Positions 1-9,680 of a stretch of DNA of 64,000 nucleotides are shown one piece after another. Every line of letters begins with the position of its first letter. Position 1 is the first letter of the stretch. The translations under genes and the position numbers were made by a program. This DNA is from Nocardiopsis sp. FIRDI 009. Lineage in GTDB: Bacteria > Actinomycetota > Actinomycetes > Streptosporangiales > Streptosporangiaceae. The stretch covers positions 1-64,000 of the forward strand of contig NZ_QPNC01000039.1 in assembly GCF_003386285.1 (NCBI RefSeq), in the 5' to 3' direction. Below the pieces are notes generated by a model that was given only the letters and a program-made list of their open reading frames with translations, ran no database searches and was not told where the DNA came from.

Positions 1-186
1 GACGTCACTTTGGGTGAGGGCGCCTGCAAGGTCCGCTCCGGGCACGCTCCCGACAACCTGGCCGCGCTGCGAGCGGTCGCCCTGGTGTTCCTGGACCGGT
101 TGGGGCAGGACACGGTGCCCGACGCGATCCGGTGGGTGTCGTATGAGGCGTTCACCCGCCCGCTGGGCGTGATCGGTCTGCCGTGA
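1..186 (+). pseudogene. ISAs1-family transposase, C-terminal end (cut by window edge)
   Basis: The reading frame is open from the first base to a TGA at 184-186 and gives 61 residues. The segment DVTLGEGACKVRSGHAPDN followed by LAALRAVALVFLD matches the C-terminal end of the DDE domain of ISAs1-family transposases, where a D-x-x-x-x-E-x-x-x-x-x-R-x-G-x-A-P stretch precedes a short helix. A terminal-repeat-like sequence follows at 213-228. Only the tail is visible, so whether the full gene is intact cannot be judged. A transposase would cut and join the ends of its own element. Confidence 0.7.
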
Positions 187-212
187 CCAGCATCAACGTC
201 ACCACCCACCGA

Positions 213-228
213 GAATGAAACAGCCCTG
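213..228. repeat. Probable ISAs1-family terminal inverted repeat
   Basis: GAATGAAACAGCCCTG lies 27 bases after the transposase stop. Read inward from the end it begins CAGGGCTG, as in many ISAs1-family ends. The partner repeat would lie left of the window. The end of this element sits about 45 bases from the end of the Tn3-type transposase gene, so the two elements adjoin. Confidence 0.45.
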
Positions 229-273
229 GATCACCCCCACGGATATATCGTCTCTGTCCTCTCGTCGGGGGTC

Positions 274-3190
274 TCACACGGCCAGGTCCAGGCGCTTGTC
301 CATGTCCAGGTCGAACCGGCCATAGGGGTTGATATGGGTCCAGAACAGCGGGTTGAGCGCCCGCCGGTCCTCGGGGGTGAGCCGCTTCGCCCAGACGGGG
401 TCTTCCAGGACCCGTTGCAGGAGCAGGGTGTTGACGTAGACCAGGGCGGACTGGAGCAGGTGCAGGCACAGCATGGAGATCTCGGCGTGCTCGCGGTCAT
501 CGCCGGTGAGCACGCCCTCCTTGCCGTAGAAGAACTTGTCGTTGGCGCCGTTCCAGTTTTCCACCGCCTCCAGCCCGCCGTGGATCTCCCTGCGCAGGGC
601 TTCGTCGGCCAGGGAGTCGCAGGCGAAGATGGTGCGCACCGCCCGGCCGAGTTCTTCGAGGGCCTGGTAGACGGGCATCTTGGGGCCGCCGCCCTTGGTG
701 AAGCGGCGCAGCACCTGCTCGGTGTCGGCCGTGCCCAGGCGCAGCGCGGTGGCGTAAGCGACCATCTGGTCGTAGTTGTGCTCGATCAGCGCCCAGTCGA
801 TGGGCCGGTTCTTGACCACCCGCTCCAGGTGCGGCCACGTCGCCGGGCCGGTGTCGGGGCTGTACAGGCGCACCGCGCCGATGTTCTTCAACCGCGGCAG
901 CAGCTTGAACCCGAGCAGCTCGGTGAAGGCGAACCCCACGATGGACGCGCCGTGGGTGTCGGTGTAGTTGGCCTGGACCTCGGCGTCGGTGCAGTGCCGC
1001 AGCACCCCTTCGATCATCGCCGCGACCTCGGAGGAGGAGCACGACTTGAGCTGGGAGTAGATGCAGGCCCTGCCCTTGTCGACGTGCCAGTAGATCATCA
1101 CCCCGTGCCCGCCGTAGCGGGCGTGGAACTCCGTCATCAGGTTCGACTCCCAGGACCCGAACCGCTTGGAGTCCGACGCCGTGGCGGTGGCGGTGCCCCA
1201 CCAGGTGGCATCGCGAGCGGCGAAGGTCTCGTTCACCACCTCGGCGATGGCGCGGCGCAGGTTGTCGCGGGTGATGTGCGAGGCGCGGGTGCGGCGCAGC
1301 GCCCCCTCGTCCTCGCCGTGCTCGCCGGTGGCGATCATCTGCTTGATGCCCATGTTCGTCCCGAGCGCGAACAGACACAGCAGCAACCGGCGGTGCAACG
1401 TCGATTTCGGGATGGCCTCGCGGGTGGCCACCGAGGAGAACTCCTCGCAGAACCCGGTGAGCAGCGCGGTGTCCTTGAGGATGTCGAGCAGGTCGATGGT
1501 CCCCCACCGCCTGAGCACCTCACCCTTGAGCGCCCCCAGGTTCTGCGGCTCGGGCAGCGCCTCCAGCTTCGGGACACTGATCCAGGGCTGGCCCTTGCGG
1601 GTCACGATCCGCACCCCGCCCGTAGTGCCCTCCGACATCGCGGTGCCCAACCGGTCCAGAGCCTGGCGCATCCGGGCGCGCACCCCCTCCACGAACGCGT
1701 TCGGCTCCACCGGCTTCTTCAACGCCGCGTAGTGCACATCCCGGTTGTCGGCGAAGTCGCCGGGCAGGTCGGTGTCGGGGTCGCGCCGCTTCCCGGCCCC
1801 CTCCACGTAGATCTCCCGCCGGCGCAGGGCCTCACGCAGCGCGATGAGCACGCACAGCTCATAAGGGATGCGCTCCACCCGCCCCGAGGCGGCCTCGGCC
1901 CAGGCATTGGGCACCACGCCCTCGATCGGCACCACCTCGGCGGTGCCGTAGAACTTCTCGGAGCGGTCGACGTCGGTGTAGCGGCCCAGCAGCTCGATCG
2001 CCTCCATCACCGGCCGATAGGCGGTGTTGTTGCACCTAAACGACAGCGCGGCCAGTAGCGGGGAGAGCATCCGCCGGTAGTAGTGGGAGTAGGAACCGCG
2101 CAACTGGTAGCGCACCCGCTCGGCCACCGCCTTCTCCGTGGCCATCAGCTCGCGCGCCAGCTTGCGCAGCGTCTTCTCCCCGCCCGGGACCGCACCGAAG
2201 ATCACCTCCGACACCGTCCCGCCGGGCTCGGCCAGGGAGGCGTCCACCATCCGCCGCAGGATGCCCTTCTTGCCCGGCACCGCGGTCAACTGGCCGATCA
2301 GCTCCTTCTCCACCCGCTTCTCCGCACGGGCGTTGATCCGGTGGATGAGGCGGATCAGAAGCTCCACCAGGCCATCGATCAGCTCGGCCTGCCGGGACCA
2401 GCACAGCGCGGCCAGCAGGGTGTAGCGCACCGGCGGTGCGCATTCGGCGAAGTCGGAGGGGTACATCCGGGCCGCGCGCGAGCGCCAGGCGGCCACGATC
2501 TTCTCCGACACGCCCCCGAACGGCTCGTCCGGCAGCCCCAGGGCCTGCACGGTCTTGAGCTTGTCGATCTCCTCCAGCAGGGTTTCCAGCCCCAGCGGGC
2601 CCGGGGTCGGACTTCACCGCCCCCAGCACGCCCTCGGTGCCCAGCACCCGGCTCTGGAGCCGGTCGCAGATCCCCGGGCCCAGGCGGGTCATCACGCTGG
2701 TGGTGAAGGACTCCTCGAACCGGCGCACCCCCGAGCCGACGATGCGCTCGACCTGCCCGGGTGAGGGCGGTTCGATCTTCAGGGTGCGGCACCGGCGCAC
2801 CACGGCCTGGGCGAGTTCGTCGCGGTCGGCCTCCACCGGGCACACCTGGTCCGCGAGCCAGTCGGCGAGCTGGTCTTCGTCGTCCTCGGTGGCCGCGTGG
2901 GTGCCGTACTTGTCGCGGATCTGGCTGCGGTGGTACTTCACCGACCGGGTGTTCCAGGGGTACTTGCCGAACAGGGCCGCTTCCACGCCCACCTGGTCGG
3001 CGACGAAGGGCACCGCGGCGGCCGGGACTTCCTCGGCGTAGGAGGGGAAGCGCCCCTCGATCTGGAAGAACTTGAGCTTGAGCGCGAACCCGAGCCGGGT
3101 GGCGCCGCTCTTGTTACCGATCAGCTTGCGGTCGCCCTCTTCCAGGGACCACTCATCGACGAGCTGCTCGGGGGTCCAGTCCTGGCGCAT
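274..3190 (-). pseudogene. tnpA: Tn3-family transposase, frameshifted
   Basis: Two minus-strand frames together make one Tn3-type TnpA of about 970 residues, the usual family length. The N-terminal DUF4158-like part starts at 3190 (MRQDWTPEQL). It leaves frame near 2590-2600, inside the run of G and C on the coding strand after VKSDPGP; the downstream frame resumes at [14 protein letters not shown] and runs to the stop at 274. The catalytic triad is visible in the second part: SDSKRF (Asp), YTDTHG (Asp) and EAVENWNG (Glu). One base has been gained or lost, so no full-length protein is made unless ribosomes slip or the base is a sequencing error. No resolvase gene and no clear 38-bp terminal repeat were found in the flanks (187-273, 3191-3457). 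It is next to an ISAs1 remnant. Confidence 0.88.
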
Positions 3191-3457
3191 GAGGGGTGCT
3201 CCCAGATCATGGCGGTCGGTAGTCGACAGCGCACACGATCGCGGACCGGTTCCGGGTTACCGGCGGGTTCGCCTGATCTGTGACCTCGGACCGCCCCAGA
3301 AGCTACTCACCGGTTACTTTGCCCCTCGCCGTAGCTTCGGGAGAACCGGGCCGTGGTGCGGGCGACCCCGGGGGAACGAGCCTTCTGCGTTTCCGACAGA
3401 ACCGCAGGGATCCCACGACCGCGCAACATTCCGGGGTTCTCGCACGGCGCCGTGGTG

Positions 3458-4486
3458 TCAGCGCACGCGCGTGTACCGGTGAACCCCGTCGGCCGTCTCG
3501 ACCGTGGCCCCTCCCCGCAGGACGAGCACGTCCAGGTGGGCCGCGGTCTCGTTGACCGCGAGCATCCGGTTGACCGCGTCCAGGCCGTCGAAGGGCGTCC
3601 CGCGACGGGTCCAGGTGAGGCCGCGGGCCACGGTGAAGGCGTCGTGGGCGCCCTCCCCCAGGACCGCGAGGGTCGCACGCAGTCGGCCCCGGTGGTGCGC
3701 GAGCAGCTCGGCGACCCGGGCGTGCGCGCTGTCGGTGACCGGGCCGTGGGCGGGCAGCAGCCGGGCGTCGGCGTACCGGGTCATCAGGTGCAGCGAGTCC
3801 AGGAAGTCGGCCAGCGGCCGACCGTCGGGATCGGCCGGTTCGAAGCCCACGGACGGTGTGATGTGCGGCAGGACGTGGTCGCCGGAGAACATCAGCCCGC
3901 GTCGCTCGTCCAGGTAGACGACGTGCCCTCGGGTGTGGCCGGGGGTCGGCACGACCCGGAGCCCGCCGCCGGGGAAGCGCAGTGTCTCCTGGCCCAGCCA
4001 GCGGTTCGGGGTCTCCCAGTCGCGGGGGTCGTAGTCGTCGGGGTAGACCGACCGGACCTCGTCGGCCAGTGCGGCCGCCCCCGCCCCGCGCAGGGTTCGG
4101 AGGAGGAAGGGCAGTCCGCCGCGCCGCTCGTTGAGCAGTTCCAGGCCGCGGCGCTCCCCGGCGCCGAGGTGGACCCGGCAGCCCAGTGACCGGCGCAGCT
4201 CCACCGCGTGGGTGTAGTGGTCGCGGTGGACGTGCGTGACCAGGATGTCGCGGATCTCGGCCAGGTCGCGGCCGATGGCCGTCAGGCCCTCCTCCAGGGC
4301 CTTGCGCGCCTCGGGGATGGTCCATCCGCCGTCGATCATGACCAGGCCGTCGTCCTCGGCCAGGTCCTCCAGCACATAGACGTTCACGGCGCGCAGGACG
4401 TCGTTGGGCAGCGGCAGGGGGATCCGGTGCACCCCCGGGCAGACGGTCTCCACCCCGGGCTCGGCCCACGCCCTTCGATCGATCAT
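3458..4486 (-). CDS. MBL-fold metallo-hydrolase
   Basis: This 342-aa protein has the metallo-beta-lactamase fold signature THVHRDHYTH (residues 84-93, HxHxDH metal ligands), then GHTRGH and SGDHVLP, which supply further metal ligands. Proteins of this type hydrolyse thioesters, lactones or similar esters; the substrate here cannot be read from sequence. The ATG at 4486 is preceded by GAGGGGA at good spacing. A longer open frame reaches 4753, but its extra part is low-complexity and overlaps the promoter region. It is divergent from xylulokinase across about 280 bases with an AT-rich core, so the two may share control. An alternative reading is a glyoxalase II-like thiolesterase. Confidence 0.85.
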   Translation of the reverse strand: MIDRRAWAEPGVETVCPGVHRIPLPLPNDVLRAVNVYVLEDLAEDDGLVMIDGGWTIPEARKALEEGLTAIGRDLAEIRDILVTHVHRDHYTHAVELRRSLGCRVHLGAGERRGLELLNERRGGLPFLLRTLRGAGAAALADEVRSVYPDDYDPRDWETPNRWLGQETLRFPGGGLRVVPTPGHTRGHVVYLDERRGLMFSGDHVLPHITPSVGFEPADPDGRPLADFLDSLHLMTRYADARLLPAHGPVTDSAHARVAELLAHHRGRLRATLAVLGEGAHDAFTVARGLTWTRRGTPFDGLDAVNRMLAVNETAAHLDVLVLRGGATVETADGVHRYTRVR

Positions 4487-4571
4487 GGCTTTCCCCTCAC
4501 TGGTGGCGCACGGTGCGCGTTGGGGTGGCGGACGGAGGCCGCTCACCGCACCGCGTGGGGTCTCCCCCGAA

Positions 4572-4602
4572 GAAAACAATATGAAATAAAATATCTTGTT
4601 CG
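4572..4602. promoter_or_regulatory. AT-rich operator/promoter core between the MBL gene and xylB
   Basis: In very GC-rich surroundings this short stretch is almost all A and T. It contains an imperfect inverted repeat: AACAATAT at 4575-4582 and ATATCTTGTT at 4591-4600 (one extra base in the right arm). Its position between divergent genes suggests a regulator site plus promoter. A ROK/XylR-type sugar repressor would be a natural candidate, but none is encoded nearby. Confidence 0.4.
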
Positions 4603-4764
4603 TGTTCCGTGGGCAAGACCCCGGCCCCGGATGCCGCCCGGTCGCGGCCGTACCATGGGCGTCGTCACCCGATCTCGCCCGCCCGAGCGAAGACCTGCGG
4701 CACATGGGTAGGACCTCGCGTGCCACGGGGTGATCGCCCCCACCTCCCCACACCCGGAGCGGAA

Positions 4765-6150
4765 ATGGTCCTAGTCGCCGGAATCGACAGTTCGACGCAG
4801 TCCTGCAAGGTCGTGGTCTGCGACGCCGACAGCGGCGCGGTGGTGCGCGAGGCGCGCGCCCCGCACCCCGACGGCACCGAGATCCACCCCCGTGAGTGGT
4901 GGTCGGCGCTGACCGACGCCGCGTCGGGCCTGCTCGACGGCGTCGCGGCGGTGGCCGTCGCCGGGCAGCAGCACGGCATGGTCACGGTGGACGGCGAGGG
5001 CGAGGTCGTGCGCCCCGCCCTGCTGTGGAACGACTCGCGCTCCGCCGGGGCCGCCGACGACCTGGTGGCCGAGCTCGGCGGCCCCAAGGCGTGGGCGGAC
5101 GCGGTGGGCAGCGTCCCCGTGGCCAGCTTCACCGTCACCAAGCTGCGTTGGCTGGCCGAGCACGAGCCCGACGCCGCCGCGCGCGTGGCCGGGGTGATGC
5201 TCCCCCACGACTGGCTCACCTGGCGGCTGACGGGCGGCGGGGGCGAGGCGACCACCGACCGCGGCGACGCGTCCGGCACCGGGTACTGGTCGCCGCCGGA
5301 GGGCGTCTACCGCACCGACCTGCTCGTGCGGGCGTTCGGGCGCGAGATCTCCGTGCCGCGGGTGGCCGCCCCCGGCGAGGCCGTCGGGCACACCCCCTCG
5401 GGCGCGCTCGTCGCCCCGGGCACCGGGGACAACATGGGCGCGGCCCTGGGGCTGGGGCTGTGCGCGGGCGACGCCGCGCTGTCCCTGGGCACCAGCGGCA
5501 CGGTGTTCGCGGTGAGCGACGAGGCCACCCGCGACCGGAGCGGAGCGGTGGCCGGGTTCGCCGACGCCACGGGGCGCTTCCTGCCGCTGGTGTGCACCCT
5601 CAACGCCGCGCGTGTCCTCACCGCCACCGCCACGATGCTCGGCGTCGACCTGGCGGGGCTGGACGCGTTGGCCCTGTCCGCCGAGCCGGGGGCCGACGGC
5701 GTGGTCCTGCTGCCCTACCTGGACGGGGAGCGCACGCCGGTGCTGCCGGACGCGGCCGGTTCGCTGCACGGCCTGCGCCGGTCCAACATGCGCCCGGAGA
5801 ACATCGCGCGCGCGGCGGTGGAGGGCATGCTGTGCGGGCTGGCCGACGGGCTCACCGCGCTGACCGGCGCCGGGGTCCCCATCCGCCGGGTGCTGCTCCT
5901 GGGCGGCGGAGCCCGGTCGGCGGCGGTACGCGCGATCGCGCCCACGATCCTGGGCGTGCCGGTGGTCGTGCCCGCGCCGGCGGAGTACGTGGCCCTCGGC
6001 GCGGCGCGCCAGGCGGCGTGGGCGCTGTCGGGGAACGACCGGCCTCCGGAGTGGAACACCGCCGAGGCCGGTCCGGAGACCGGACCCGCGCTGGTGCCGC
6101 ACGTGCGTGAGCGCTACGCGGCCGTCCGGCGGGCCGCCCACGGGGTGTAG
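4765..6150 (+). CDS. xylB: Xylulokinase (FGGY carbohydrate kinase)
   Basis: The predicted 461-aa cytoplasmic kinase phosphorylates D-xylulose with ATP to give D-xylulose 5-phosphate, which feeds the pentose phosphate pathway. FGGY features in order are [10 protein letters not shown] (first phosphate-binding motif, residues 5-14), [29 protein letters not shown] and [10 protein letters not shown] near the C-terminus. The length fits XylB. The ATG at 4765 follows GGAGCGGAA; the frame is open further upstream, but that part is not kinase-like. No xylA or xylose transporter gene is in the window. A hairpin follows the stop. Confidence 0.88.
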   Translation: MVLVAGIDSSTQSCKVVVCDADSGAVVREARAPHPDGTEIHPREWWSALTDAASGLLDGVAAVAVAGQQHGMVTVDGEGEVVRPALLWNDSRSAGAADDLVAELGGPKAWADAVGSVPVASFTVTKLRWLAEHEPDAAARVAGVMLPHDWLTWRLTGGGGEATTDRGDASGTGYWSPPEGVYRTDLLVRAFGREISVPRVAAPGEAVGHTPSGALVAPGTGDNMGAALGLGLCAGDAALSLGTSGTVFAVSDEATRDRSGAVAGFADATGRFLPLVCTLNAARVLTATATMLGVDLAGLDALALSAEPGADGVVLLPYLDGERTPVLPDAAGSLHGLRRSNMRPENIARAAVEGMLCGLADGLTALTGAGVPIRRVLLLGGGARSAAVRAIAPTILGVPVVVPAPAEYVALGAARQAAWALSGNDRPPEWNTAEAGPETGPALVPHVRERYAAVRRAAHGV

Positions 6151-6160
6151 GAACCCGGTC

Positions 6161-6183
6161 GCCCGCGCTCCCCGGCCGCGGGC
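6161..6183 (+). terminator. Hairpin after xylB
   Basis: GCCCGCG (6161-6167) and CGCGGGC (6177-6183) form a perfect 7-bp stem 10 bases after the xylB stop. There is no T-run, as is common in high-GC actinomycetes. Confidence 0.5.
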
Positions 6184-6441
6184 TCAGCGGTAGCGGCAAC
6201 CGGGATGGCCGGTCCCCCGCACCGCCCGGGGCTTCGGACACCGACCGCGCGGACGCCGTCGGGCCGCGCCCCGGCAGGGCCCCGCCGGGGCCGCTGCGAG
6301 CACGACCGGCGCACGGGGTGTCGGCGCCTCGGGCGGAAGCGGGACGGTCACGGACGCGTGGGGGTGGCACGCGGCGGCGACCAGCACGAACACGAGGATC
6401 CAGGAGCACGGGACCGGGAGCACGCGGCATCGCTCGGGCAT
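6184..6441 (-). CDS. Small hypothetical secreted or membrane protein (doubtful)
   Basis: An 85-residue frame starts MPERCRVLPV and has one hydrophobic stretch (WILVFVLVAAAC) followed by a Pro/Ala/Arg-rich tail. LVAAAC could be a weak lipobox. No Shine-Dalgarno is apparent and the tail is low-complexity with many Arg, as in chance frames of GC-rich DNA. I list it only because nothing else fills 6184-6565. It could be spurious. Confidence 0.22.
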   Translation of the reverse strand: MPERCRVLPVPCSWILVFVLVAAACHPHASVTVPLPPEAPTPRAPVVLAAAPAGPCRGAARRRPRGRCPKPRAVRGTGHPGCRYR

Positions 6442-6565
6442 GGGACCACACTGACAAGCGGAGACGACCCCCACACCCCACTCGCCCGACCCGAGGTGTC
6501 CACTTCAGGCCACACCCCGCGCGCATGGAACCCCAGATCGTGGGGAACGGTCAACGTTCCGCCCA

Positions 6566-6607
6566 CGCTCGGCGCTCTGACCAGCACACCGGTCAGAGCG
6601 CCGAGCG
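6566..6607 (-). terminator. Strong terminator hairpin after the BASS transporter gene
   Basis: CGCTCGGCGCTCTGACC (6566-6582) and GGTCAGAGCGCCGAGCG (6591-6607) are a perfect 17-bp inverted repeat with an 8-base loop. It lies 36 bases beyond the stop of the transporter gene at 6644. Confidence 0.8.
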
Positions 6608-6643
6608 ACCCGCTCCTCGGTTTCCGACCGAGGAGCGCGGCGG

Positions 6644-7615
6644 TCACCCGCTCTCGGTGGCCTCCGCCTCCGACCGGACGACCGCGTCCTCCGGCGGACG
6701 GCGCGCCCACAGCGTCGCCACGGCCGCGCCGGACATGTTGTGCCACACCGAGAACAGCGCCCCGGGCAGCGCGGCCAGGGGGGCGAAGTGCGCCGTGGCC
6801 AGGGCGGCGGCCAGACCGGAGTTCTGCATGCCGACCTCGACGCTGACCGCGCGGCGCCCGCTCTCGGGCACCCCACCGATCCGGCCGACCAGGTAACCCA
6901 GGCCCAGCCCCAGAGCGTTGTGCAGCACCACGGCCAGCGCCACCAGGGGGCCGGTGCCCAGGACGGTGTCGGCGTTGGCGCCCACCACCCCGGCGACCAC
7001 CACCACGATCCCGGTGACCGACACCAGCGGCAGCGCCGGGAGGGCGGCGGTGACCGCCCGGTCCGCGAACCGGCGCAACAGGAGTCCCGCCAGGACGGGC
7101 AGCAGCACCATCCTGACGATGGACAGGAAGAGGGCGCCCGTGTCGACGGGCAGCGTCGAACCGGCCAGGCCCAGCACGATCAGCGGGGTGAGCACCGGAG
7201 CCAGCAGGGTGGAGACCGACGTCATCGCCACCGACAGCGCCACGTCCCCGCGCGCCAGGTAGACGATCACGTTGGAGGCGGTCCCGCCGGGCGCGGCGCC
7301 CACCAGGACCATGCCCACCACGAGCATCGGGGGCAGCCCGAGCAGCTGGGCGATCCCGTAGCCGAGCAGGGGCATCACCGTGTACTGGGCGAGCACGCCC
7401 AGGGCCACCGCCCTGGGGTGGCGGGCCACGATCGCGAAGTCGACCGGACGCAGGGTGAGGCCCATCCCGAACATGATGACGCCGAGCAGGAGGGGGAGGT
7501 GGGGGGTGACGGTCGAGGCCAGGTCGGGCGCGAGGAGTCCGAGGACCCCTCCGAGCAGGACCAGGGGGGCGAACCAGCGGCCGACGGCGTCGGCGACGCG
7601 TGAGATGACAGACAT
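6644..7615 (-). CDS. Bile acid:sodium symporter (BASS) family transporter
   Basis: This 323-aa inner-membrane protein has about ten hydrophobic segments. It starts MSVISRVADAVGRWFAPL. The family transports organic anions such as bile acids, pyruvate, pantothenate-like acids or sulfonates with sodium; the substrate here is unknown. The small-residue and Gly/Pro-rich segments (GAAPGGTASNVIVYLARGD in the middle, VEVGMQNSGLAAALA near the C-terminus) match the crossed-helix sodium-binding motifs of the family. The ATG at 7615 gives the usual length; the open frame continues upstream but with unconvincing sequence and only a weak ribosome site (GGGAAAG). A strong terminator follows. Confidence 0.85.
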   Translation of the reverse strand: MSVISRVADAVGRWFAPLVLLGGVLGLLAPDLASTVTPHLPLLLGVIMFGMGLTLRPVDFAIVARHPRAVALGVLAQYTVMPLLGYGIAQLLGLPPMLVVGMVLVGAAPGGTASNVIVYLARGDVALSVAMTSVSTLLAPVLTPLIVLGLAGSTLPVDTGALFLSIVRMVLLPVLAGLLLRRFADRAVTAALPALPLVSVTGIVVVVAGVVGANADTVLGTGPLVALAVVLHNALGLGLGYLVGRIGGVPESGRRAVSVEVGMQNSGLAAALATAHFAPLAALPGALFSVWHNMSGAAVATLWARRPPEDAVVRSEAEATESG

Positions 7616-7739
7616 GGAGGAACTTTCCCGTGGAATACCCCGGGGCGGCGGGTACCGATCCCCGGGCGGTTGCCGCCGCGAGGGGTCGACACCGCACCGG
7701 TCAGCGTAGCCCCCGGCGTCACCCGGCCCACCGACCGGC

Positions 7740-7767
7740 CCGGTCGGTACGTGTGCGCGCCGACCGG
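7740..7767 (-). terminator. Hairpin after the VOC gene
   Basis: CCGGTCGG (7740-7747) and CCGACCGG (7760-7767) form a perfect 8-bp stem with a 12-base loop just past the stop at 7777. Confidence 0.45.
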
Positions 7768-7776
7768 AGGGGCTCC

Positions 7777-8217
7777 TCAGCCGAGCTGCTCGGCCAGGCC
7801 GACGATGACGCCCTCGGGGCCGCGGACGTAGCAGAGCCGGTAGCTGTCCTCGTACCGGGCCACCTCGCCGACGGGTTCGGCGCCGTGGGCGCGCAGGCGG
7901 GCCACGGTGTCGTCGATGTCGTCGACGGCGAACATGACGCGACGGATGCCCAGCGCGTTCGCCGGCGCCTCCCTCGGCTCGGTGGCGACCGCCGGCGGCG
8001 TGTGGAACCGCATCAGTTCGAGTCGGCCGTGGCCGTCCGGGGTCCGCAGCATCGCGATGTCGGTTTGGACACCGTCGAGCCCGACGACACGGTCCACCCA
8101 CCGTCCCTCGACCCGCCCCTCGCCCTCCAACTCCATCCCGAGTTCGACGAAGAACGCGGTGACGGCCTCCAGGTCGGCGACGACGATGCCGACGTTGTCC
8201 ATCCGTTGAATCGTCAT
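7777..8217 (-). CDS. VOC family (glyoxalase/bleomycin-resistance-like) protein
   Basis: This 146-aa single vicinal-oxygen-chelate unit starts MTIQRMDNVGIVVADLEAV and has the beta-alpha-beta-beta-beta repeats of the fold. Two halves are visible: DNVGIVVADLEAVTAFFVEL and IRRVMFAVDDIDDTVARLRA. Metal-ligand candidates are the Glu in RLELMRF and the Glu in GPEGVIVGL; the usual first His is absent. Such proteins are lyases, dioxygenases or drug-binding proteins, and nothing here fixes the role. The ATG at 8217 is chosen for family length; an internal ATG at 8202 is also possible. Confidence 0.8.
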   Translation of the reverse strand: MTIQRMDNVGIVVADLEAVTAFFVELGMELEGEGRVEGRWVDRVVGLDGVQTDIAMLRTPDGHGRLELMRFHTPPAVATEPREAPANALGIRRVMFAVDDIDDTVARLRAHGAEPVGEVARYEDSYRLCYVRGPEGVIVGLAEQLG

Positions 8218-8523
8218 GCGGCCGAGCCTAGGGAAGAGGTGGGACACCCGGCCGCGCCGACATGGCACCGGACCGGGTCCACCGTCGCGTTCTGCGAGGT
8301 TCCGCACCGGTGTCACCCCGTTCAGGGGCGACACCGGCCTCGGATGGCAGCCGCCCCGCGCCGACCGAACACGGTCAACGAAAGCCCCCGCGAGGGACGG
8401 TCTCAGCCGCAACGCGTACCGCGCCCCCGTTCCTCGCGCACGGCCCTGGCCGTCGCCGTGACGTCCTCGACACCGTGGTACGCGGAGCCCTCCACGAGCA
8501 GGGAGCGGGCCAGACGCATCGCG
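8218..8523. other. Intergenic stretch before the decayed flavoenzyme region
   Basis: About 300 bases upstream of the VOC gene. All six frames are open in places, but none gives a recognisable product, a ribosome site or a repeat. Confidence 0.4.
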
Positions 8524-9640
8524 TCACGCTCGCAGGCCCCAGTCCCGCCGACAAGCGCTGGGGGGTGGTTCGAGATCCGTTACGTTGCGGACGTGTTCGA
8601 GGAGGGCGTGTGCTCGGGCGACTGACGCCGGACCGGGTGCCGGAGCCTCATCCGAGACGGGGAAGGCGGCGGTCGCCGCCGTGCCCGGTTCGGGGCGCTC
8701 GCGCAGCCAGCGTTCGGCCGAAGCTCCACTGGGGTAGGCGGCGAGCGTTGGCGCGGGCCCCTCGCGAACGTCGGCGTCCGGCGGTTGACACGTGCTTCCG
8801 GACCAGAACTGGCGCAGGAGGGTGTCGGTGGTGCTCCGTCCCCGGACCAGGCCGAGGTCGTGCCACCGCGGGCGTCGGTGGAGAGAGGAGGAGCTTACGG
8901 CCGGTACCGCCTCGGCCGTCTCCGGGACGGCGGCCGAGCGGGTGTCGAAGGGGAGGCCGGTGGGGTCGAGGTCGGCCAGCGGTCCAGGAGGAAGGGCCAG
9001 GACGACGGCGTCGGCGCGGACATGGACGTGTCCTGGGAGCGCGTGGCCGCGCGCGTCCCGCCGTTGGAAAACGAGTCGGTAGCGCCCGCCGGGTGGTGGT
9101 CGCCTCCGCCTTCAGTCCTCCGGTCACGCCGTAGCCGCCGGCGTCGTGGACGAAGGCCACCGCCTCGTCGCTGAGCGCCGCGCCCAGGGCGTTGGCCCAA
9201 GGCGTCGCCTCCACACGCTGATCGCGCAGCACCGCCGAACGGCACCATGCTCGGAAGTGTTCCAGAGCTTCCTCGGTGCCACGCCGGTCCGCTCGGGCGC
9301 GTGCCTCGTGGTGGATTCGACGGCTGTGGACGAACCCCGGGAGCAGGGCCTCCGCCACCCGGTCCTCCAGAACCGCTGGGATCAGCCCGCACTCGTCCGG
9401 TCTGAGGCGGCAGGAAAGTGCAGCACGGCCCAGGTCCCGTTGCCGCAGCCTGTTCCCCGCAGGTCGTACAGGTTCTCCGGCCGTCCGAAGCCAACGGGAT
9501 CAGGTCCGCGGACAGGCCCAGGTGATCGACGAGGCCCAGGACCCGGCGCAAACCCCGGTGGAGCCGCATGGCCCCCAGGTCGACCCACGGCACCGCCGCT
9601 CCCGGCGGCCGGGTAGGGGACCACCGACGACGTCGGAAAC
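8524..9640 (-). pseudogene. Decayed FAD-dependent amine-oxidase-like gene
   Basis: Reading the minus strand and switching frames gives a recognisable flavin amine oxidase without its N-terminal Rossmann part. In order: VDLGAMRLHRGLRRVLGLVDHLGL (near 9590-9520, residues shown as the start and end of a typical substrate-pocket helix), GRPENLYDLRGTG (about 9480), LEDRVAEALL through WCRSAVLRDQ (about 9370-9240), VHDAGGYGVTGG (about 9150), then in another frame VRADAVVLALPPGPLADLDP (about 9020-8960) and a tail ending at the TGA at 8524. At least three frame changes are needed. The segment ADAVVLALPPGPL is the classic second FAD-contact region. Related enzymes oxidise amines or L-amino acids. It is head-to-head with another flavoenzyme remnant. 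Confidence 0.6.
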
Positions 9641-9680
9641 CTCCCTTCCGGGAGGCGACGCTGAGGACGGCGGGGACGAC

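Noticed and set aside
187-3457. Tn3 38-bp terminal inverted repeats
   Set aside because: I compared both flanks of tnpA by eye. A GGGG-starting stretch exists on the right but has no matching partner on the left within the window.
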